Assembly: GCA_030374765.1 (NCBI GenBank) | Contig: JARGXX010000088.1 | Location: forward strand, 434,001 to 498,000 | Length of the DNA stretch: 64,000 bases | Origin: Agarophyton chilense | Lineage: Eukaryota; Rhodophyta; Florideophyceae; Gracilariales; Gracilariaceae | Direction: 5' to 3' | Shown: in pieces, positions 11,252 to 20,506 of the stretch | How positions within the stretch are numbered: the stretch's first letter is position 1 | How the letters are laid out: each line of letters begins with the position of its first letter | Notes under the pieces: model-generated | What the model saw: the letters and a program-made list of their open reading frames with translations, nothing else | The model's database searches: none | Told to the model about the DNA's origin: nothing | Position numbers and translations under genes: made by a program

Positions 11252-12113
11252 GACAAGACTGCTTCGGAGGTCGAAGAGGAGGAGGGAAAAGTGACAAGAG
11301 GAGATTAAGTTTGCGTTGGGCTAAGCAAGATAGGCCAACCAAATGTGGAAGGGAAGAAAAGAGTACAACTTCGCAAACCACGAAGAGGGAGTGTAGATCG
11401 AAGCAAAAGCAAGGTTGCCCGCACAATGGCGGCACGGTGACCCTGGATGCCTTTAGTACAGTTGCGAAAAGAAAACGCGCTGTTCCCACAGCTAGAAATG
11501 TGGATGTATTTGACGGACATGGCATGCATGCCCTGCAGAGAGCTGAAGATGTAACGCCAATCAGAGAAAAAAACCAAATGTGTTCAAAAACTGTGGGCTT
11601 CGATTATTACTGTACTAAACCAAAAGCGGCTGTAATATGGAGAGCGTTTTAGGCGCGTTCGGGGCGGTGAACGGAAAGCTTCCGTGATCTGGGTGTACAC
11701 CAGCAACCGTCCTGGAAGGACCCGCGGGCCGCTGCCGTTGCCTCTGTCGCCAAGACGCAAGAGGTGCTCCTTTGAAAGCCGTGAATTGAAGCCCCATATG
11801 TAGATATACCTAGGAGCACGCATTTCAGTTGAAACTTCAAGGCGGCTTTAATTTGAATTTAAAACCAACCGCTTTGAGCCATCGAACACGTGTAAATGCA
11901 TCGCTTGTCGAGTCAAGTATCATTAAATTTAAACCAGTTCTTTCAGATACGGCTGTCCACACATGATGAGTGCTTCCCTTCCAGGCTGTCGTCTTTCGTT
12001 ACTAGCCCAGGATTGAATCTGCATCACGGCGAGGTCTATAACCTCAACTGCACCTCAACTTTTATACATTTCTTGGTAGCCATTCTGATAGCAGTACGGG
12101 TAACAGCGCGGCA
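11252..12113. other. Divergent promoter region
   Basis: About 860 bases between the SNF2 start (minus) and the F-box start (plus). The small open frames here have no domain features, and I see no gene. Confidence 0.5.
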
Positions 12114-12598
12114 ATGTCTGTCTCTGTTCCAACAACGAATGTGCTCGACCTTTCCGACGACGTAATCGTTATCATTCTTCAAAATCTTTCTGGTGTCGAC
12201 TTAGCGCGGTATGTCATCCGTCTATCTCGCTCTTTGCTCAGGATGTAATAACTACTAACTGTTGTACCAAACGTATTACTGATAGCGTTTCGCAAGTGTC
12301 AAAACGTCTTCGGAGACTTGCATTGCACCCATCTCTGTGGAAGAAAGCATGTTTCGAGTTGTCCAATTTCCCATCCCGTCAAAAGCTGTACTGCAACAAA
12401 TCAATGCGTTCCGACTTCTGGCGTATCTGCTTTCGTTTTTTTTATTGCAAATCCAAAGGAGGCATACGCCTTGGCTGCTTATGCCTTGGCTGCATGAAGA
12501 CTATTAAGTGCGAATCGTATGATCCTACAATCATTCCAATGTGCACATTTTTTCGCTCACGGACGCCAAAACAAACAAGCGCTTCCGCAACAGAATAG
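12114..12598 (+). CDS. F-box protein with one intron (3' end uncertain)
   Basis: The ATG at 12114 opens a frame with an F-box N half (LDLSDDVIVIILQNLSGVDLA). It then meets a GTATGT donor at 12209 and an acceptor ending TGATAG at 12285, a 77 bp intron. The continuation reads RVSQVSKRLRRLALHPSLWKK, the usual second half of an F-box (V-S-K-R-L-R-R-L-A...LW). Joining keeps the frame through codon 32. After this come Cys-rich residues (CLCLGC) and a stop at 12598. F-box proteins act as substrate receptors of SCF ubiquitin ligases through SKP1. The product would be only about 135 residues, so more 3' exons in 12600-13310 are possible, or the gene is truncated. A 109-codon open stretch ends near 13310, but I could not fix splice sites. 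Confidence 0.6.
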
Positions 12599-13648
12599 CA
12601 CGAGCACAGCCCGCAATCCCGACTACACAAATTCGTTTCGAATTGATTGTAATCTGACAGATAGGCCTTATCCGTCCCGAATGGCCTCATGTAACCAACT
12701 GACGACGACGATCGTCTGCTTCTTTGTCTCGAAGATTGGGGCATTTAATGGCATTTCTATCCCGTGTAAGAGGCACATGCTACAGGTCACTGTTCTCATA
12801 TGGACCTCAGCTCACGCCATGTCACATGTAAGCATGCATATGACAGTTTCCGGGTTATGTGTTTCTGCAATTTGGATTCAACATTCCAAGAAATTTCAAG
12901 TTGCGGGTGAATCATTCTATACCCGAATAACGCACATTCTGTCCGCCGCGCAGATGACTGTCATATCTGTTTTGCAGAACAATTATTTGCTGAAGAAGAC
13001 GTTCTTATCGGACAAGAACTATGTTGTAAAGTTACTAATCCTTCCGAGAGCTTCATAGCCAAGACTAACATCCCTACGAAGAGAAGCCGTACGGTCAACA
13101 AGCCAACCGGTGGCTGCAAAGTAGTCCAAAGTCTCTTGCCAGTGGTGAAAGTACTCGTTGACCGAAAACGTCTGTCCCATTGGATTCCAATGATTGTGAA
13201 TGCTTTCGCCGTCGTGCGAATGGTACATATTCTTACCTACTTCCGCAGTTTCTACGACGGCACATTGATGTCTTTGTTGAACGTTTTGAGATATCTTCTA
13301 ACACGCTAACGGGGTGTGTACGAATGTACGTAATGTACTAACATGACGTTTTCTGAACATAAATTACGTGGTGCAGCTGCATACAGAGATAGCCCAATTT
13401 TGGCGCCAAATATGGAATTCCCAAACTCTACATCAACCTGGATCGGAACTCGAACACATACAGTGCGGCGGAACCGTTGGGAACAATATGTATCCGTCTT
13501 CGAATGAGCCTATCGGAACACCTCAGAACGATCATCGAACCCGTATCTGTTATCAAGTTGAGAATTGTTCAGCGAACTCTCCGTTGAACTTTTCCAATCG
13601 ACGGGCTCAGAGGCAACCTCCAGGTTTTTTCTTTCCATCATTTTCGCC
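12599..13648. other. Region after the F-box exon, possible further exons
   Basis: Several open stretches lie on both strands (for example plus 12985-13310 and minus 13019-13228) but none has a recognisable domain. It may hold 3' exons of the F-box gene. The last 100 bases are the UNG 5' flank. Confidence 0.35.
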
Positions 13649-14539
13649 ATGCAGAAAAGTATCACTTCGTACTTCAAAAAAGGACCAGCCCCTGCCGTAA
13701 ATAAGAAAAAGAGGGCGAACGCTCTCAGTCCAATTCAGGCTCAGCTGCTTAAAGACGAGACGCTTCCAGCAGATGTGAAAGCCCGTATAGCCGCCAACCG
13801 TGCAGCTGCTCGGGCGAAGTTGCTGGCACGTTCCAACAAGTCGTCAACTGGAAGGATAGAGCTTGGTGCAGCATTGGAGCCCAGTTGGCGCGAGGCACTG
13901 ACCGCAACGTTGAAGGAGCCATTCCTGAAGACTCTCTCTGACTTTGTCGTGGGGGAGCGCAAGTCTCATACCGTTTACCCTCCTTCGGAAAAAATGTTCT
14001 CCGCGTTTAATCACTCGTCTTTCATCCGCACTAGAGTTGTTATTATCGGACAGGACCCATACCATGGTCCGAATCAGGCCCATGGAATGTGCTTCTCTGT
14101 ACCACCAGGAGTGTATCCACCCCCATCACTCCAGAACATTTTCAGGGAACTAGAGGCTGACATTCCGGGCTTCAAAAAGCCTAGGAGTGGCTGCTTAGAA
14201 AAGTGGGCTAACCAGGGAGTTCTTCTTCTAAATTCGGTATTGACTGTACAACGTGCTCAGCCAGCATCTCATAGGGGACGCGGCTGGGAGCGCCTAACGG
14301 ACGCTGTGGTGGACGCTCTCAATAGAAGGCCCGGTCCCGGACTTGTATTCATGTTGTGGGGAGGGTATGCAAAGAAGAAGGGAGCATCTATTGATACCAA
14401 GAGGCATTGTGTTCTGAAAGCTGTACACCCCAGTCCTTTGTCTGCAAATAGTGGTGGTTGGTTCGGAAACAAACATTTTTCAAAAGCGAATGCATTCTTG
14501 ATGAAAACAAAGCAAGATACCATCGACTGGGAGTTATGA
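13649..14539 (+). CDS. UNG: Uracil-DNA glycosylase, nuclear form with PIP box
   Basis: Excises uracil from DNA, the first step of base excision repair. 296 residues from the ATG at 13649. I chose this start because it places a PCNA-interacting peptide at the extreme N terminus (MQKSITSYFKK, matching Q-x-x-I-x-x-Y-F), as in human UNG2. A basic linker with KKKR follows. The core has the water-activating motif GQDPYHGPNQAHG (catalytic Asp near residue 136), the uracil pocket region, and the minor-groove Leu-loop motif HPSPLSANSGGW near residue 260. The length fits family 1 UNG and all active-site motifs are intact. The frame is open upstream of 13649 but would bury the PIP box. The last codons and the stop lie in the first unit of a tandem repeat (see 14516-14632). 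Confidence 0.95.
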   Translation: MQKSITSYFKKGPAPAVNKKKRANALSPIQAQLLKDETLPADVKARIAANRAAARAKLLARSNKSSTGRIELGAALEPSWREALTATLKEPFLKTLSDFVVGERKSHTVYPPSEKMFSAFNHSSFIRTRVVIIGQDPYHGPNQAHGMCFSVPPGVYPPPSLQNIFRELEADIPGFKKPRSGCLEKWANQGVLLLNSVLTVQRAQPASHRGRGWERLTDAVVDALNRRPGPGLVFMLWGGYAKKKGASIDTKRHCVLKAVHPSPLSANSGGWFGNKHFSKANAFLMKTKQDTIDWEL

Positions 14540-14632
14540 AACAAGATACCATCGGTTGGAAGCTTTGAAGAGCGAGACGCCATCGGTTGGAAGTTATGAG
14601 GAGCGAGATGCCATCGATTGGAAGGAATGAAA
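14516..14632. repeat. Tandem repeat of the UNG C-terminal codons and stop
   Basis: Four units of about 29-31 bp, each containing a version of GATACCATCGACTGGGAGTT followed by ATGA or TTGA. The first unit encodes the end of UNG (TIDWEL-stop); the other three are diverged 3' copies in the UTR. Unit starts are near 14516, 14545, 14576 and 14607. Confidence 0.8.
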
Positions 14633-14671
14633 AAGTAATTGAATCTGAGTGAAGCGCAGTAGTAAACATGG

Positions 14672-15262
14672 TTATAACCCTACTTGCCCTAGTCCGTCGC
14701 ATCGTGGGCATGGTATCGTTTTTTCCCCACGACAAGCAGAACATCGTGTTGCACTTTCACCACCTTCATTGATGTCCTTGAGTGTCGTCCATCCTCCTTC
14801 CCAGATGTCTCTTTTCTTCAATTCTGAAACAGGAACCTCGATTCGTATCCTGTTCTGTACCGGCCCACAAGTGCTTGACAAGACTGCAACACCGTCCTTT
14901 GCATTACGACCCTTCTTTCCCACACAGATGAAGTGTCGCCACTTGCCATTTATAGCGGAGGCGCTTGTCCACTTTGTACCAACCATCGATGCCACTCGTA
15001 CCGTGTTCTTTCGAGAAAATCCGCCACGCGCAAGAGATCCAGTTTCATTACAAAGATCACAAGGTCGCCATCCGCTTCCACCACAAAGCCTGCAGTAAAT
15101 TGGTCCCTGGGCATTTGCTAAGCCAGGATTCAGGGCTCTCGATGTCCACAGACTTGCTCGAACTCCACGCACATTACGTTTCTTTGCCAAAGGTAGAGCC
15201 AGTATGCAGGTGCCGGCTGCGACAATCAACCCTTTGTTCAGTACTCCTGTCAAGCTTGCCAT
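14672..15262 (-). CDS. DnaJ-type cysteine-rich zinc protein, probably organelle-targeted
   Basis: 196 residues. After an N terminus with a hydrophobic segment (GLIVAAGTCILALPLA) and basic residues come paired CxxC modules: CRLCGGSGWRPCDLC (from residue 57) and, at the C terminus, CSACRGEKTIPCPRCDGLG. These are the CxxCxGxG repeats of the DnaJ zinc domain, without a J domain. Plants have several such proteins in plastids (BSD2, LQY1 and PSA2 types) that act as chaperones or thiol factors in photosystem or Rubisco assembly. The middle 90 residues between the modules are not recognised. It is convergent with UNG, with 132 bases between stops. The plastid assignment is inference. Confidence 0.75.
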   Translation of the reverse strand: MASLTGVLNKGLIVAAGTCILALPLAKKRNVRGVRASLWTSRALNPGLANAQGPIYCRLCGGSGWRPCDLCNETGSLARGGFSRKNTVRVASMVGTKWTSASAINGKWRHFICVGKKGRNAKDGVAVLSSTCGPVQNRIRIEVPVSELKKRDIWEGGWTTLKDINEGGESATRCSACRGEKTIPCPRCDGLGQVGL

Positions 15263-15911
15263 ATGGAAGATAGGGTCTTTTGTAGTGCGTCCGTTTCTAG
15301 TGAATAGAACTCACAGCGTTTAGCACAAGGGCTAGCAATGAACGTCACTCCCCGTCTTTCACCCGCCTCAGGACACTGGTCTTGACCGAAATGTGCGCAA
15401 CAGAGCTTACTTCGTAGGCGACGTACGTCACAGTGCCAGAAACATATAAGGAACGTGGGCCCGTACCCAGATTTTTGTGTGGTTTACATTCAATATTAAA
15501 TATTTCTATGCATTCGTGATTCTGTGAAGCTAAATATATTTGAAGCTCTGTATCATTCTATAGGAAGCATTAAAACATGGAAGTCAGATAAGGCAGGTCA
15601 GCAACATCCCTAAAGGAATCTATGAAGACCTTTTCTGTCTCTGCTATCTCTGGTAATTTGTACATCTTCCCAAGCAAAGCAACCAGGAATCGGAAACTGA
15701 GAAAGCGATGTCCTGGCCGCGGAGGTCAATACATGATCGGATCCCTTTCATGTATTTATCTATTGATGACGTAGGTATATGCAACAGGATGAAGACATCA
15801 AACTCAATCTGCGAAACACTTACTTCAAGCCTGAGCGCGCACAAGAAATTACAAACGTTTCTCCACTTCTAACATTTAACAAAAAAGGTCAATACAACGC
15901 ACAATCTGTGA
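15263..15911. other. Intergenic, no gene seen
   Basis: About 650 bases that become AT-rich around 15480-15560. No supported gene. It includes the 5' flank of the DnaJ-type gene. Confidence 0.5.
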
Positions 15912-16193
15912 TCAAGAATGTTTACTGTCATGAATGCGCTCACATTCTCCGCAAAGATTCCAAACACTATGTCCATCTTCGTTCTCGATCTGATACACAA
16001 GCTTCTTTTTGCACTTTTTACGTTTTCCATTCTTGTCCTTAGCATGTAGGAAAGCTCCACAAGGTTCAGTGGTATGTTTACCCTTTTTCATTCCACATTG
16101 GGCACAGCGGCCATTTTGAAACACACGTTCTCCGGTTTTGAGGTCTGGTTCGGAGCATGTAATGTAAAGAGGACGACACTGTTGATTCACCAT
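15912..16193 (-). CDS. Small Cys-rich hypothetical protein
   Basis: 93 residues with eight or more Cys, including CAQC, a lone C in TTEPCGAF, and CGEC near the end, spaced like one or two zinc ribbons. A basic stretch (KNGKRKKCKKK) lies in the middle. It ends about 190 bases outside the left end of the MULE, so it is not part of that element as delimited here. I do not recognise the family. It could be a real small protein or a remnant of another element. Confidence 0.45.
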   Translation of the reverse strand: MVNQQCRPLYITCSEPDLKTGERVFQNGRCAQCGMKKGKHTTEPCGAFLHAKDKNGKRKKCKKKLVYQIENEDGHSVWNLCGECERIHDSKHS

Positions 16194-16389
16194 TTCTCCT
16201 CCAGGGGGAAGCGTTTTAGTTGACGAGTTAAGCCTTGACTTGAGTATGGGTTGCGCTGACGAGCTAGTTGGTGGGTGGCGCTAATGCGCGGACGGGTGGC
16301 GCTATGTAATGTGATGTAGTTTGACTCTTTTTCCAGTAGTTTCTACGGGCTGATGGATGTGTCCTGATTCTGGTAATGTGCTAAATGGG

Positions 16390-16652
16390 GGCTCGTGCCG
16401 AATTGACACGGCGTAGCTGGAGTCAGACCCCTGGCCAATCAGAAGCAGAGGTTCAACATCCAGTACCCTGGTAAACGGCACCGTACGGGTAGGTAGCTCT
16501 CTACTCCAATGACAGAATGGGGTTCAACATCGGCCCAATTGTCAGAAGCCAAGTCAACAGAGAAGAAAGAGCGCGCTTTTCAAACCGAGAGAGGGAGAGT
16601 CATACCGATTCACAGCGTCAGCGCGACATTCTCGACATCATCGACGACGTCA
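16390..16652 (+). repeat. MULE left terminal inverted repeat
   Basis: Matches the reverse complement of 35862-36124 over about 263 bp with roughly 9-10% mismatches, starting GGCTCGTGCC. It is preceded by the 9 bp target duplication at 16381-16389. It contains the internal repeat GGTTCAACATC twice (near 16449 and 16520). Confidence 0.88.
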
Positions 16653-16908
16653 ATTGGGAAGATGGCTTTTGGTCTCCGATCGTTTCTTTTCCATCCCTTT
16701 TAGTGATGTCTTTGAGTCAAGGTAAAAACTGTTTTACTGAAAGCGCGTTATAATGGAATTTAACTGACAAAAACGTTATGAAGATGATTTTCCAACCCCA
16801 AACCCGTCCAATGACGCACTTCCTTATTTCATCCTTTGTCGCGATAATGATGCCAAATCGTCAATAATTTTTAGAAATTTTTACAATGACTAAGCAATTA
16901 ATTCTGGA

Positions 16909-18723
16909 ATGAACATAAAAAACACAGAAAAAAGATGTTTATTAATAAACAACCATTTGTATGATATTGTTCGAGCGGACAATCAACAACAAGAACCTAT
17001 TTACCCTGTCCAGAGCTCGCTACCAGGATCTGTGATTTGTTCCGATTTAATAACTTCAGCGTTAATGGATAGGAAGCCGAGGCCAGGGGTCTGTTTCTGC
17101 CCGTGCGAGACAGGGATTACTCTTTCCGGATATAAAAGACGATTGAAGCGGTCTCCTTTTCTGCGCCAAACAATTCTCGAAAGTTTAAAAAAGTGCTTCA
17201 CTGTCAGCGTAACTAGAGATGTAAGTCGTATTAATACCGTTTTCGTCCCCTTTATTATCAACGGGAGCCACTAGAAAGTTTTTTTTGGTATGCGTTATAT
17301 TGGATCTTTTCGTGCTCGTCGACAAAAGCCAACGGTCTATGTAGGACAACGCTTGGAGCGGAGACACCACGAAGATGTTGGGGATCTTCCTCTTTTGAGA
17401 GAAACGCCTCAGGCGGAGGAGACGCGTCCCAGCGCAGCACGGAAACAGAGCCACTCTGGAAAGGCACGACGGAGACGGGTGTAAGACCGAGGCCAGTCCG
17501 GCGGGATATACCTAGAGTGTTTAGGTGAGCACGGCACAGTCCGGGGTGTGACCAATCCTAGGCGGAGCGGTATCACGGCGATTGTCAGAAAAGGTGCGAG
17601 GAAACACTTGTATGAGGGGGACGAGCGAGGTGAGTGAGGCGGCCACTCACGAGAACCAAAAAGGAGAACAAGAGGAAAACGGGGGCGAAACCCTATACAG
17701 GGGCGAGACTACGACAAGTGTCAGCGATTAAATATGAACCCACGGTGGTGGTAGCACTCTAGTCGACAGAGGGGTGTATTGAACTAACGTGCCACGGGCG
17801 CTCACGCAGTATGCGGTGAAGACGCGCCGAATGCGAAAAGTTCAGAGCCAAGACTCCCTCCTTGGGATCTATCAAGAGGGTGTTTACTAAGGAGCAGTGC
17901 TCAACCTCCTCAGTAGTGTGGCGCGCGGCCCCTGACAATGGGCGTGCGCCCGAAAAATAGACACTAAATAGCGATAGCGTAGCTAAATAAATACTAAAAA
18001 ATACTAAATAATACTGACCATTAGGTAGAATCCGGGCTACGTGTGGCACGCCTCGCACTCGAGCGTCGGCATCCGTGCAGTTCACGTGTTCCACCAGTGT
18101 GCACCTCCGGTCCTAACCGGCCGTCGGCACGCAATAGCGGTATAGCTTGTCATAGACCAAGCTAGTCCTCAAGCCAGCGAAATCTCTAAGTCCTGGGAAG
18201 AAACCCCCTTAAAGAGAATTGCACTTCAGTCTATTTTGGAGACAGTTTACGAAGGTCGTATCCCAAGTATGTAATGGAATTCTTGAGGGAGGCGTTTGAA
18301 TATTCAATCCTGGAGAGTAAGGTCTGCGTTGTAGTGTCATCCAAGAACTACATGCTTGACACACGGGATTACAAACGCCAGTTCGAAGGGTTCAGTTGCG
18401 GTTTCTATTTGTTTGCACTGGCTTTTGAGTTTGCTTCTGATAGAGGCCTCTCACCAACAGTATTTTACAATTCTGGTTGTAACCGGGATCTTTCCGAGCG
18501 TTACCGATGGTTCGCTTTAAAGAGCCGCATAGTACAGGTGCTCCTGGCTTCTTCATTCTTTAAGACTAAAAGAGTGACAGAAACGATGGTTGCTTCGTAT
18601 CGTATTGATCATCGTGATAATTATTTTCAGTGTCGAGAGGAGGGCCGGACGCGATTGAAGAGGTTGCGGTATCCGCTTCTGCAACGTTCCGATTTTTCTA
18701 AACCCACCAGGCTTATGGTATAA
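16909..18723 (+). pseudogene. MULE-borne Ulp1-type (C48) cysteine protease, interrupted by a solo LTR
   Basis: One reading frame carries the elements of an Ulp1/SENP peptidase. VFVPFIINGSH supplies the catalytic His at about 17269. The next codon, normally Trp in this motif, is a TAG stop (17272-17274). The frame then continues through MRYIGSFRARRQKPTVY to the LTR insertion at 17340. It resumes after the LTR with FGDSLRR, the catalytic Asp-Ser-Leu motif, and continues to FEGFSCGFYLFALAFEFA, which matches the Q..(D/S)CG catalytic Cys motif. The LTR plus its 5 bp duplication is 894 bp, a multiple of three, so the frame is kept. A TAA ends it at 18721. Ulp1-like proteases are known passengers of some plant MULEs. 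This copy is dead through the LTR and the TAG. Confidence 0.7.
17340..18228 (+). mobile_element. Solo LTR, family X (889 bp)
   Basis: Starts TGTAGGACAACGC, ends GCACTTCA, and is flanked by the 5 bp duplication GTCTA (17335-17339 and 18229-18233). The TG...CA termini and 5 bp duplication mark an LTR, and no internal region remains. It matches 47298-47520 and 48440-49105 closely, and more distantly 49957-50796. Compared with the 47298 copy it lacks about 920 bp between two CCTAG motifs. It contains an AT-rich AATAAATAC block near 17980 that could be its polyadenylation region. The orientation given is nominal. Confidence 0.85.
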
Positions 18724-18729
18724 GAACGT

Positions 18730-19552
18730 GTGAAGAAATTGGGCTCGGATGAAGAAGGATGGTCACGTGAAACGAAACGCGTGTTCTCATGCACTCTGGC
18801 CGGAATTCTATCTTCCGACGCAACCCTTGGACGTGGTCATTCTTCAGGGAAAACTAAGGATGTTCTGCGTCTTGTTGCTTGTATAAGTCACGAGACAGGA
18901 TTCCTGTACTCATTTCACCACCTTAGATATGTTAAAAAGCAATCAAAGCGCGATCTTCGTCTTCTTACAGCACGCTTTCATTGTCTGCAGCACAAAAAAA
19001 GTGTCTGGCAAGTATCGTGGTGGCATTACCTACTATCAATTCTCAGCGTTGGTCAGTGGTCGTCAAATTTAATCATTCGCACAAAGCGAATAGGAATGGG
19101 GTTTCTCAAACTATAGTTGAAGGGCGGCGTCTTGTTATGAAGGAGAAAATGCTCAAGCACTTTCATTCCTTTCGCGGGAAGATCGTTGGAAAGAAGCAGG
19201 AGTATTTGGATATATTACGAGAAAACTTCCCTCGCCTACCAATGGCCCTTGTTGTAGACGGAAAAAGCGTCTGCGGACATCCTCATGCTATCGAGACCCA
19301 AGCATTTAGGACTACAGAGACGCGCTCAATTCAACCGAGACCAGTTGAACAAAACCAATATTGCGTCCTGCTTCTGCGATACCACCATTTCCAACAAATG
19401 ACCATGAGGGGAGCAGGATCAGTCGTGCTCTGAACGATGAAAGAAACGGGGATTCAGAGCAATTAGAAACTGAAGTCTGTGGAGTCGGTCGGAAAATAAA
19501 TGACGTCAGGGAGCAAATCGACATCTCTGCTGAAATTGGAACGGGGTTTTTG
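18730..19552 (+). pseudogene. Degraded coding remnant between Ulp1 and transposase
   Basis: After the TAA at 18721 the same frame stays open from 18730 to 19116. Coding-like sequence then appears to move to a second frame (about 18981-19433) and a third (about 19361-19552). The third ends in an acidic stretch. I recognise no domain. It may be the C-terminal half of the protease gene with two frameshifts, or a separate passenger gene. In the pre-insertion sequence the last frame would end at a TAG made by the Gypsy target site. Confidence 0.4.
19500..19550 (+). pseudogene. First 17 codons of the MULE transposase
   Basis: ATG at 19500, directly after an in-frame TAA, opens a 17-codon frame ending at the Gypsy target site GTTTT (19546-19550). 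Removing the Gypsy element and one target copy joins it in phase to the transposase frame from 31296. This ATG is therefore the likely original start, and the Gypsy element split the gene at codon 17. Confidence 0.65.
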
Positions 19553-20113
19553 TGAGATAGCGCCGAAAGGCGTGTAAGTTTCCTAGAGGCGCGATCCGTG
19601 CGGAGTCCGTAAGCGGGGCGTGCGTGTCACACGAGGCCGGTCGGGGAACGGTGACGCGTGGAGACAAGCGCCAGCACCGGGTAGTCGTAGGGAGACTAGG
19701 CGGTTGGGAACGTCAGGCGCGATTGAGGTACGCGCGAAGAGTCCAAACGGCTTGTAAACCTGTAGATATCCCGTGCGGAGTAACGCTTCAGGTCTGCTTT
19801 AGAAACGATACTTAGACTAGGACGGTGGTGCTTACCCTTTACTGTTTGGAGGGTGGCGGGGAGCGGAGGTGCATAAGTAGTGTGCACCTCCGAGCTGCAA
19901 CCCGCATTACAGTCTGTGGTGGCGCCTGCACCCATGTGGCGGAAATATCACGGGGTGGGGGACGCCAACTACCTACAACTATGCTACGTGTTAACCTACT
20001 GTACATGTCCGTCCGGTGTGCCATCTTCGCACACGTATGCGACCAGGCCACTTGCACTCAGTCCTGACCACGCCCTTCTTACCTGACAACCCGCTCAGAT
20101 TCACTATACTACA
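19551..20113 (-). repeat. Gypsy 3' LTR (element orientation)
   Basis: 563 bp, TGTGAG...TACTACA on the plus strand. It aligns end to end with 30728-31290 with about 11 substitutions and no length change. It contains four CCGNNCGG motifs; a fifth, near 20093, is broken by one substitution (CTCAG versus CTCGG). Confidence 0.95.
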
Positions 20114-20125
20114 GACCCCCCTCCT
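20114..20125 (-). promoter_or_regulatory. Polypurine tract of the Gypsy element
   Basis: On the minus strand the bases directly before the 3' LTR read AGGAGGGGGGTC, a purine run in the position of the plus-strand primer site. This fixes the element orientation independently of the genes. Confidence 0.8.
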
Positions 20126-20394
20126 AGAGCGCGCGACGTCCTCGGAGCGCCAATATCCAAGGCGGTAGCTGGTTGAGCGCGCACCGAGCGGACACGGCGT
20201 TACGTTCGCGGACCGACACGAAACGCGCAAGAAGCGACCGGTCGCGTTATACGGGCCCGTTCGGAGATCCTCATTGTGCCACAGCCGCTCGGAAAGGCCT
20301 GTAATAGCGCAGCCGTCCGGGAGTAGACGTTATATCGCAGCCGTTCGGTAGTGCCCGTCAAATCGCGCCCGCCGGCGAGCGGTCGTCGGTGGTG

Positions 20395-20402
20395 TATTTA
20401 AG
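20395..20402 (+). promoter_or_regulatory. TATA-like element before the antisense ORF
   Basis: TATTTAAG, the only strongly AT-rich octamer in the GC-rich spacer between the polypurine tract and the antisense frame, about 110 bp before the GTG at 20507. Three CCGYNCGG-type motifs (20285, 20313 and 20341) precede it with similar surroundings (CAGCCGNTCGG). Promoter function is inference. Confidence 0.35.
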
Positions 20403-20506
20403 CACGTCTTTGTCCCGGGCGGAGTGACGGGTAGACTCCAGAGAGGACCGTTGCGGCAGTTCCGAAGAGTACGGACTCAGAGGCGGCGTGTCCGTTTGGT
20501 TCAACC

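Noticed and set aside
13019-13228. Minus-strand 69-codon frame with protein-like composition
   Set aside because: It competes with an equally open plus-strand stretch that may belong to the F-box gene; no support for either as an independent gene.
19551-20113. Small open frames repeated in both Gypsy LTRs (about 63-80 codons)
   Set aside because: They appear twice only because the LTRs are duplicates; no start context or domain.
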